This document shows positions 16,866 through 24,900 of a DNA stretch of 64,000 nt, piece by piece; positions within the stretch are counted from its first letter, which is position 1; each line of letters begins with the position of its first letter. The translations under genes and the position numbers were made by a program. The notes under the pieces are model-generated. The model searched no databases. It was not told the DNA's origin and saw only the letters and a list, made by a program, of their open reading frames with translations. Source of the DNA: CBDCWQ01 sp965223435 (lineage in GTDB: Bacteria > Myxococcota > Kuafuiibacteriia > Kuafuiibacteriales > Kuafuiibacteriaceae); NCBI GenBank assembly GCA_965223435.1, contig CBDCWQ010000020.1:372001-436000 (forward strand). The letters are read 5' to 3'.

Positions 16866-19800
16866 TTGGTCCCGATTCGAGTCTGCATACTCGCATGTTT
16901 GTGTGCCTGTAGCCCTCCCGAGGTGCTGCTGGTGATTGAAGATCCTGACTTGATTGCGGACGACGCGCGCTCGGTTCGCTTTCTCGGCGAGGCGTTCGAG
17001 TCCTTGCTTCAAGTGTCCCTCGGGGAACGTTCGTTTCCGGCATCGGTGGCGCTGACCGCGAAGAAGAGTCAAACGCAACAAGTTTGGGTTGAGGCGCTGG
17101 GAGCGGACTCCCGGGTCTTGGGTCGTGCTCTCGTTGAGCTTGCTTTCAGGCCTGACAACAGTCATCCGCAAAGAGCATTTCTCGGTCGTCCCTGTGAGGG
17201 GCAAAAGCACGACGACTGTGACAACGGCGTTTTCTGTGATGGCGCGGAAACATGCCAAGACCGGGTGTGTCAAAAAGGGCGTATTGCGTGTCCTCCATCT
17301 ATCGTCAGCTGCGTAGCCGTCACGTGTATGGAGGAACTTCAGCGCTGCGATGTTGAAGCCCGGCATGCTGAGTGTGTGGACCCATCCGCGCCCGACGATG
17401 CTTTGTATTGTGACCAGCGTTTTGGTTGTTCTTTGGTTCAACCCTGTGATTTGGATCTCGATGGTCGGCCAGATCTGGACGACGGTAATCCTTGCACGCA
17501 GGACCTCTGCGACGCAGAGGGGATTCCTAAAAATCTTCCACTGACCGATGGTGATTCTTGTGCGCTCGAGGGTTCTACAGAGCTCGATGGTCGGTGTATC
17601 ATGGGAAAATGCGTGCGTCGGCTCCCTGTGGCGCCCGTTTTTCTTGCAAGAGACACGGACTCCGGGAGTGCCACGGTGACAACCCAAACGGGTGTTACGA
17701 TTGAACTGGGCGTGACGGACTCTGATGTCAACGCGTTCCACCTGTCGAGCACGTTTGAGACTGCGCCGCCGGTGGAAGATCCTCAGTGGAGCTCCGAGCA
17801 GCCGACTCAGTTCACCATAGAGCCCGGTCAAGGTATGAAAACGCTCTATCTTTGGGTGAAAAATGAGCTGGAACAGGTCAGTGAGCGCGCTTCGGTGGCG
17901 ACCGTCTACCTGGCCGACCAAGGCGTCGTGACCGTGGGGGGCACGGAAGATGGTTGTGGACCACAGATCGCCTGCGATTTTTTTGGGACGCGCTCAGATG
18001 TGATTCAGAGGGCCATCGATAGCGGCTCAGTCGATGGCGGCGTGGTCTGGGTTTTTCCCCGCCCAGCGGGGGAGGCTTATGAGGGGCGCCTTCAAATCCG
18101 TCGCCCCATTGTCTTGGAGGGGGCTCCGAAGACCCGTCCCGAGGATGTTCGTATCGCGGCTAAGGATCTCATGGATGGCGAGGCCGTGGTGCAGCTGGAG
18201 GCGGATGGCATTGTACTGCGTGGGCTCTCCGTGGTTGCGGGGCGAAGGGGCTTCGTGGGCGTGAATGCGCGCATGACCGGTGGACATGTGATCGAACGGA
18301 TGGTCCTTTTCGGGGCGGAACCTCACGCCTCGGGCCCAAACTATCTCGATTGGGCTATCTTTCCTGGGGATCGCTCGGTGGTGCGAAACAATTGGATTTA
18401 CGGGTGGTGGAGTGGGGCCGTGGACGCATCTGGATTGTCTCAGGCTAAGGTTTTACACAATACGATCGTGCTGACCAAAAAGGTGTGGCAAGTTCGCGTG
18501 TTGGGTGCGAGCGATGTCCAGGTTCGCAACAACATTTTGTCAAACTTTGAGTCGGGTGATTTTGCCGCAATCTTGGGAGACGAGACGACGCGAGATGTGG
18601 CCGTGTCGCATAACTTCATCTATGGCGCGCAGCATCTGACCGAAGGTTTTCAGATCCCCGATGGCGGCAATCGCCTAGAAAACCCCATGCTTGTGCACGT
18701 ACGGGACCCGCGACTGGCCAAAGACAGCGTAGCGGTGGACATCAGCCCCGTTGTTGCAGACTCCGGGGCCTTCGATTTTACCGGACGGCAGCGTCATGTG
18801 GGCAAGAGCCCAGATGCAGGGGCGTTTGAGGTCCAAGATGGTGAAGAGCACCCCGAGATGCTGGGGTCTTTGGTTCGTGTTGGTCCCAGCGAGCAAGCTT
18901 GTGGCGGGCGTTGCGATTTTTATACTGAGGCTTCAAAGGAGCCAGCTTTGCATCGGGCGATGGCGGCCGTTTATCCGGGAACAGTTGTCGAGTTGCACAA
19001 AGGCGCGCAGGCTCCGGCTGAGTTTGACGCCTCCAATTTGGTCATCGACCGGGCACTCACACTCGAACGGTCCTCGGATGCATCGCCCGGAGAAGTTGTT
19101 CTTAGGCTTTCGGATAAAGCGATCTTGGTGACGCAGGGTGATGGCGTAACGCTCAAGGGTTTGTATTTTTCCTGTCGCGGATGCTCTACCGTGGTGACCT
19201 TTGTGGGGGGCAAATCGCAGAACAGCGCTCGTGCTGGCCGGATTGAGCAGTGCCTCGCAGATTTGGGTGTAGCCAACGGTGGACGGTGCGCGGGGCGGTT
19301 TGGGTTTTCGGTGGGTGATGAGTCTGTCCTGACCCAAAGCGTAGTCGTTGGGGAGGGGGGCTTTGCCGATTTGCAGGCCAAGACCAACGCTCGGCTCGTT
19401 GGCAATACCTTGTATTCGACCTGCCCTCGAGAAACCGCGATCTTGGCAGTAGGCGGGGCGGGTAGGGCGCTTGTCGCGAACAACTTGTTTTATTTTTCGG
19501 ATACCGGGGCGGTGGTCAGATTTGCGAACGCCAACCAGAATACCGCTTGGAGCACCATGGAACACCGTGGAAACCAAGTTTATGCCGCCGACCTTACCCT
19601 GCCGGAGGGGGCCAATTTGCCGACGGTTGACGATAACGAGGCAATCGCCAACTGCTTAGGTACCGTGGCACGTGGCGAGATTTCCGCGTCCGAGATTTGT
19701 GTCGGCGATCCCCTCTTTGCAGACGTCAGCAAAAAGGACTTCTCATTGCGTCCTGGTTCCGCGGCCATGGATCGCGGCAGCGACCAAGATGTTCTGAGCA

Positions 19801-19868
19801 GTCATGACCATTTCGGAAACACGCGCAAAAACGGACGTGTGGACGTTGGCGCAGCTGAGCTTCAATAG
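16866..19868 (+). CDS. Large beta-helix lipoprotein with Cys-rich repeat region
   Basis: 1000-aa surface-type lipoprotein. Start is TTG at 16866, directly after an in-frame TGA; it opens a signal peptide with lipobox LACLCAC (lipid Cys near residue 15). Residues 105 to 250 carry a Cys-rich segment (CDNGVFCDGAETCQDRVC and similar) of the type common in Myxococcota cell-surface proteins. Residues 270 to 350 look like an Ig-like spacer. From 370 on there are two right-handed parallel beta-helix regions, with ladders such as VRNNWIYGW, VLHNTIVL, VRNNILSNF and VANNLFYFSD. Such helices bind or cleave polysaccharides in known proteins, but no catalytic signature can be named here. Confidence 0.82.
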   Translation: MVPIRVCILACLCACSPPEVLLVIEDPDLIADDARSVRFLGEAFESLLQVSLGERSFPASVALTAKKSQTQQVWVEALGADSRVLGRALVELAFRPDNSHPQRAFLGRPCEGQKHDDCDNGVFCDGAETCQDRVCQKGRIACPPSIVSCVAVTCMEELQRCDVEARHAECVDPSAPDDALYCDQRFGCSLVQPCDLDLDGRPDLDDGNPCTQDLCDAEGIPKNLPLTDGDSCALEGSTELDGRCIMGKCVRRLPVAPVFLARDTDSGSATVTTQTGVTIELGVTDSDVNAFHLSSTFETAPPVEDPQWSSEQPTQFTIEPGQGMKTLYLWVKNELEQVSERASVATVYLADQGVVTVGGTEDGCGPQIACDFFGTRSDVIQRAIDSGSVDGGVVWVFPRPAGEAYEGRLQIRRPIVLEGAPKTRPEDVRIAAKDLMDGEAVVQLEADGIVLRGLSVVAGRRGFVGVNARMTGGHVIERMVLFGAEPHASGPNYLDWAIFPGDRSVVRNNWIYGWWSGAVDASGLSQAKVLHNTIVLTKKVWQVRVLGASDVQVRNNILSNFESGDFAAILGDETTRDVAVSHNFIYGAQHLTEGFQIPDGGNRLENPMLVHVRDPRLAKDSVAVDISPVVADSGAFDFTGRQRHVGKSPDAGAFEVQDGEEHPEMLGSLVRVGPSEQACGGRCDFYTEASKEPALHRAMAAVYPGTVVELHKGAQAPAEFDASNLVIDRALTLERSSDASPGEVVLRLSDKAILVTQGDGVTLKGLYFSCRGCSTVVTFVGGKSQNSARAGRIEQCLADLGVANGGRCAGRFGFSVGDESVLTQSVVVGEGGFADLQAKTNARLVGNTLYSTCPRETAILAVGGAGRALVANNLFYFSDTGAVVRFANANQNTAWSTMEHRGNQVYAADLTLPEGANLPTVDDNEAIANCLGTVARGEISASEICVGDPLFADVSKKDFSLRPGSAAMDRGSDQDVLSSHDHFGNTRKNGRVDVGAAELQ

Positions 19869-19885
19869 CCCCGGAACTCGCCTCG

Positions 19886-19901
19886 GCTGATCCAAATCAG
19901 C
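19886..19901 (+). terminator. Short hairpin after the beta-helix lipoprotein gene
   Basis: GCTGAT-CCAA-ATCAGC, a perfect 6-bp stem with a 4-base loop, 18 bases after the stop codon. No run of T follows, so it is a weak terminator candidate or an mRNA end-stabilising hairpin. Confidence 0.3.
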
Positions 19902-19903
19902 TT

Positions 19904-19965
19904 GCGTAGTGCGGTCACTGCGGACGGGACCTCTTAAGGCCGAATCGCAGTGACTGAAGCTACGC
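19904..19965. other. Large two-part stem-loop
   Basis: GCGTAG (19904-19909) pairs with CTACGC (19960-19965), and GTCACTGCG (19914-19922) pairs with CGCAGTGAC (19946-19954). A 4/5-base internal loop separates the two stems and the terminal loop is 23 bases. Fifteen base pairs in total. Confidence 0.6.
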
Positions 19966-20112
19966 GTGCAGGCAGCTGACGCGTTGGGTATCGAATAGTG
20001 ACCCATAGATGCCGATCGCCATGTTACCGGCATGGGCGGTCAACTCATTGGACGGGTGGCTCTCACGAAGCTCTACTCATTTTGAATTTCTCTTGCCCGG
20101 TTGCGCCTGGGG

Positions 20113-20143
20113 TTGAGTTCTATATGAAAGCCCCGGATATAAT
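20113..20143 (+). promoter_or_regulatory. Candidate sigma70 promoter of the PKD lipoprotein gene
   Basis: TTGAGT (20113-20118) and a perfect TATAAT (20138-20143) separated by 19 bases, which is slightly long. The gene start is about 85 bases further on. Confidence 0.4.
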
Positions 20144-20231
20144 CATATGACAAGTCTGATTGCGTGATGGTGGCGATCTGAGGCTCAACAGCGATCTGCT
20201 CAACAGCAATCGGACATCGAAGGAGACTATC

Positions 20232-21626
20232 TTGTTAAGAATGAATAGAGGATCAATGAGAATCCGCATGCAAACCGTGGGGCTGTGCGCCGGCCTTTGG
20301 ATGGTGATGGCTTGTGATTTGGGGTCGACAGGGACGCCGCAAAGTGACACGTCCGCGTTCACGACCCCGCAGAATCGTAGCCCGGTAGTGATTGCAGGGG
20401 GCACACAGTACGTTTGGGTGCGCTGGGGCCAGGAGGTTACGGTCAACCTTCATGGCCAAGTCCGCGACGACGGCAGGCCTTCTGGTGATCTCACGACGAC
20501 TTGGACCACCCAACATGGTCCAGTTTCGGCGTGCTTTGCCTCCGCTGAGTCAGACTGCGCTGAAACGACGAATGACCTTGTGACCCAAGTGGCACTCAAG
20601 ATCCCCGGCAAGTATACATTTTTGCTGACTGCCGATGATGGGGAGTTTGTCAATTTTAGTCATACCGAAGTTGTTGTTCGCGAGGTTTCTGCGTTTGCGG
20701 ACGACGTCATCTTGTTGGCCGAATCAACTCGGCCGATCACCCGCCTTCCCTTTGCGGTTTCCGAATTGACGGGACAGCTGGAGGTCGATTTTCCAGAGCC
20801 GACGCCGGCTGCTCGTGTCGTCGGGTTTCGCTGGGAATTGATTTCTGGCCCCGGCCCAGTTCGATTCGAAGATCAAGGGGCGCTGAATACCGAAGTTTCC
20901 TTTCGGAAGGCAGGTCTATACCGTTTTAGATTGATTGCGGACGGAACCGACTGGCTGACTTCGGATACCGTCGTCGTTGAGGTCCAACCAGAGCTTGGGG
21001 ATCCAAAACCACCTACCGTGGTTGCGGGTCAAGATCGAACATTGGTCTTGTCGAGTGATGGCACGGCTTCCGTCAGGATGGATGACAGTCGAATTGTATT
21101 CGGTGCTGAAGGCCATGAGAGTCGTATTCGGTGGAATCGGATCAGTGGTCCGGCTCCAATCAAGTTCGATGACCGAGAGAGCTTGAATCCGACGCTTCGC
21201 TTTTCGGTCCCTGGTCGATATGAGCTCCGATTAAGCGCTGCAGTCACTATTGACGACCTGCGATACGATCGGAGCGACCTCGTGGTGATTCATGTGCATG
21301 GTAAGAAGAGTGACAATGCGCCCCCGATCGTTTTTGCGGGTCGAACGCAAAAGTCCCAAATTGACGTCAAGGGAAACGCCGAAATAGAACTATGGGACAG
21401 CATGGTCGCGGACGATGGTCTGAATCATCCGGTAAAGATCGGTTGGCGGCAGTTGAGTGGCCCAACCGTAGTCGATTTTCCGATGGGGCCTACTGGCCGC
21501 TTTTTTGCCACGACAAACCTGCCTGACGGCCTGACCGCGCCCGCGGTTTATGAACTTGAGATATTTGCGAATGACGGTTCGGGCAAAGAAGTGTCCGACC
21601 AGCTGACCTGGATTATCTTGCCCTAG
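20232..21626 (+). CDS. Lipoprotein with PKD/Ig-like repeats
   Basis: 464 aa. TTG at 20232 follows AGGAG with 6 bases spacing and is my choice; ATG at 20241 and 20256 are alternatives that keep the same lipobox (MVMAC). The rest is four Ig-like beta-sandwich modules of the PKD/K319 type: each starts near PVVIAGG, PPTVVAGQD or PPIVFAGRTQ and ends with a G-x-Y-x-(L/F)-x-L strand (GKYTFLLTADDGE, GLYRFRLIADG, GRYELRLSA), with the W-x-x-(I/L)-S-G-P motif in the middle. Such modules act as spacers or adhesion units on cell surfaces. No enzyme domain. Confidence 0.82.
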   Translation: MLRMNRGSMRIRMQTVGLCAGLWMVMACDLGSTGTPQSDTSAFTTPQNRSPVVIAGGTQYVWVRWGQEVTVNLHGQVRDDGRPSGDLTTTWTTQHGPVSACFASAESDCAETTNDLVTQVALKIPGKYTFLLTADDGEFVNFSHTEVVVREVSAFADDVILLAESTRPITRLPFAVSELTGQLEVDFPEPTPAARVVGFRWELISGPGPVRFEDQGALNTEVSFRKAGLYRFRLIADGTDWLTSDTVVVEVQPELGDPKPPTVVAGQDRTLVLSSDGTASVRMDDSRIVFGAEGHESRIRWNRISGPAPIKFDDRESLNPTLRFSVPGRYELRLSAAVTIDDLRYDRSDLVVIHVHGKKSDNAPPIVFAGRTQKSQIDVKGNAEIELWDSMVADDGLNHPVKIGWRQLSGPTVVDFPMGPTGRFFATTNLPDGLTAPAVYELEIFANDGSGKEVSDQLTWIILP

Positions 21627-21956
21627 CGGGGGCGATGAAAGCGTCGCGAAGCGACTTTTCATCGGACTGCGACCATTCTTGCGCGCGGCAATCTGTTTCA
21701 TCGGGCGCTTGCTTGGCACATCCACCACAAAGAAAAATCATGTTGTCGTCCAAGAACACATGCCTGAACTGATGTGGCCTTCGTTTGAGGTGAATGACGC
21801 AAAGTGTGCTGTTAATTGCTTTGCTTTGGGTCCTGCTTGGAGGACATAATGGTGAAGCAGATGAACTTGCTGCCGTTGGAGGTTGTGACTTCCGGTTTGC
21901 GGTTTGCGCTAGATCAACATGGCTGCGGAACAGCCGAGAAGCAGGAGGCTTCTGAT
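21627..21956. other. Intergenic region
   Basis: 330 bases with one strong hairpin right after the PKD gene (21633-21664, listed separately). A TTGCTT / CATAAT pair with 18-base spacing around 21828-21851 could be a promoter, but I have low trust in it. Confidence 0.4.
21633..21664 (+). terminator. Stem-loop after the PKD lipoprotein gene
   Basis: CGATGAAAGCGTCGC, loop GAA, then GCGACTTTTCATCG: a nearly perfect stem of about 14 bp starting 6 bases after the stop codon. There is no T run after it, so it may be a bidirectional or 3'-end stabilising structure. Confidence 0.45.
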
Positions 21957-24900
21957 ATGAAACTTTCTTCACCAAAATGGTTGGCGATATTGGCCTTGAG
22001 CGCGGCAGTCGGATGTGCCAAGTCTTCATCTACACGAAACAATGATCAATCGGTTCGCATTGATGCTGGGTCTCGATCAATCCGTCTTACACAATATTTC
22101 GAACCTCAGGTTGTGGTTTCAAACTTGAATGGCGCAGTCCCCGACGGGCGAGAAGTCTCGGTCAGAAGCCTGGGGGCAGAGTCACTAGGTCAGGTCCTTG
22201 TTCGGCCTCAAGCGGCACTGGATGGGGTGGGGTTGTTCTTGGCGAACGAAACAACCATTCTAACATCGTATGGCGACCAGATTCCGGATCTAGCCTACGT
22301 GTTGACGGTAGAAAGGCTCGATGACGGATACCGCGTGGTTGGGACTGCGGATTCGGGGACTTTGAACATGACCCGGATTTCGTCGCGGGAGCCTCGCTCG
22401 TCGGCTGAGTTGGAAAACGGTGAGGAGATGGTCTTCCAAAAGCCGCTGATTCCTGATCTCAGCTACGAGTGGGTGGCAGCCAACGGTCAACGGGGCAAGG
22501 GCCTGCTGGTCGTCTCGCCCAGTAGCACGAGCGAGATGACCAGCATTGTTCACAACGCCATTCGAGGCGATTTCGCGCCACCTGTCTTCTACGAGTGGCG
22601 GGAGAACAACCGAAAGGCATTTGGGCCGCCGGAGGCTACGAACGTCCTCCTGATCGCGCCAGATCGCAGCAACCCACTGTACCAAGACAGGCTTGGCATA
22701 CCTCCGGGTGTCGTCAGCTATTATAAGGCAGAGGGGGACGCCATTCCGGCACTGCCCTATCGGCTGCGTACAGAATCAGATGGCTCTTTGGTTGCTGAAA
22801 CAGCTCTAGGCCAAGTTGATATCAATTCGTGTGGCAACGGCAAACTCTGTTACACCTGGAAAACATCAGAGGGAGAGGGCAAGGGTCAACTGGTTCGCCT
22901 CACACAGGATGTGGGTACCGTTCGTGTTCGAGCGGGCGAGCCTACGGTCCTAACGGCCCATCTTGAACGTGCTCCTCTGCCAGGAGACGTTCTTGAGTGG
23001 CATGCAGAGCACGGAACGATCCTCGGTGAGGGACAGCGTATTGGGTATGTTCCAGCCACCGATTTTTCTGGCATGGATCGGGTTCGCTTTTTGGTGAAGC
23101 GAGGCAAGCTCATCGTAGAGGAACGTTTGTTTCGGCTGCCGGTCTCGCCGATACGAAAGCGCCTTATCGTGACGGAAGTGCTGAGACAGGATGGTCATAT
23201 TGTTATGCGAGGGCGAGCCGAAAATATTGCAGATCCCGGCCTGTTCAAGGTGGCCGCCTATTTTCACGAAGATGTCTACTATCCGGTAAGTCAAAATCAT
23301 GTCCTCCCTCTGCAACCGGATGGCAGGTTTGTTTTCGAGGCGAAGGCGGGCCCGGAGGTTGACCGGGTGGTCCTGCATCTCATTCGCGATAACGTTGATC
23401 CGGATGACGAGCAACATTGCCAAAACCCATGGCGGAGCCCGCCGGTTCCTGGACAGTGCACGGGGGTATTCGACTTCTTTTACAACTCTAAAGCGCGCGT
23501 CCCTCTGGAAATCAACGACACGGACTCTCTCGCTTTTGTCTCTTTCCCGCTTGAGGAGGAATCGAAGCAGGCCGACCCGCAGCTTGCGTTTTTAGAGAGG
23601 CGTATTTCTAAAACGCGCCTTCTGTACCGAGGCACACCCACAAACAGCGGAGAAATCGAACCAGATCCGAGTGCCCCACCAGGTGCCAGACTCCTCAGAA
23701 GTTACGATCACCATGACCAAGTGTACTTGTACGATATCGCACTGGGTATCATGGCCTTTGTTCACGCAGGTGAGCAAAAACATGCGAAGAGTCTTCTGGA
23801 CGGCCTGAAATACCTACAAATTGACGGAAGCGAGAAGGGTCGCAAAGATGGATCCTGGTATTTCTCATATGATCCTGACGGGCGAACCATCTATCCCCTG
23901 GCTGCCTCCTGGCATACCAATGGTGTTTGGGACCGCTACGACTACAGCGATCGGCGCGTGAGTGGTGCCATCGCATGGGCTGCCATGGCAGTGGCATCGT
24001 ATCGCCTCAAGTACCCGGAGGACTCAAGCTACAATGATATGCTTTTCGGTGTCGTCGAATATCTTGAGCGGAACCTCATTGATTTGGAATACGCTGGAAT
24101 CAAGTCGAGACCACTCAGGTTTCAGGACGGGGATCGTGCGTCCACCGGTGATTGGGACGAGTCGAAGACCGTGGCCGTGGAGCACAATCTAGACGCATAC
24201 GCTGTGTTTCGAATGGTTGCCAAAATTACAAATGATTCCAAGTATATCGAGCGAGCAGACGGTATTCGTAGTTTTGTACAGAGCATGTGGGATGAACCCG
24301 ATGGTCGATTCTACCCGGGGCACGGAAATAGCGATGGAGCGAATACGACCGATATCTTTATGGATCCCCAAAGCTGGGGACTTCTCAGTATGGGGCATGA
24401 CCCTTCGTTCTTGAGTCGGTACAGCCGGGGGCTTGAGTACAACTACAACAACTTCTTTGAGCCCCTTGGAGCTCTGACGCGGGTTACGTCGGAGGGTGTG
24501 ACCGTGTCCGCTCTTCCCGGTTTTTTTGACCACTACCGTGCGGGTCAAGACATTCTAGACGGCGCGCACCAGCTGGTCTGGACCGAAGGCACGTTGGGGA
24601 TGATCATGGCGATGCAAATGGTTGAGAAGGCCACAGGTGAGCGAGAACAGTTTACGCGGTACGGCGTTTCGTACGATGCCCACAAGCTGTTGGCGCTCAT
24701 GAATCAATATCAGGACGAACGAGGCGGTGTGTCCTATGCAACATGGAATGCTGTTCGCGATGATCTCAGCCACGATCCTTCCATTGCGGGGGTTGCTTGG
24801 CTCTATTTTGCAAACCACGGGTTCAATCCGTTTGATCCGGACTTTGGTGACAAGCAGGCAAACAAAACACCCTACGAGGGCCCCGGAAAATATGAAATCG

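Larger units (their letters stand above)
19869..20231. other. Intergenic region with stem-loops and a promoter
   Basis: This 363-base gap holds a short hairpin directly after the beta-helix gene, a large stem-loop and a candidate sigma70 promoter, each listed separately. I see no coding gene in it. Confidence 0.6.

Noticed and set aside
16812..17921. 369-codon open frame on the minus strand
   Set aside because: Overlaps the Cys-rich part of the beta-helix lipoprotein, which has clear motifs; the minus frame has none.
21613..21738. Possible 42-residue minus-strand peptide starting MIFLCGGCAKQAPDE
   Set aside because: Overlaps the end of the PKD lipoprotein gene and the hairpin; no ribosome site and no known family.
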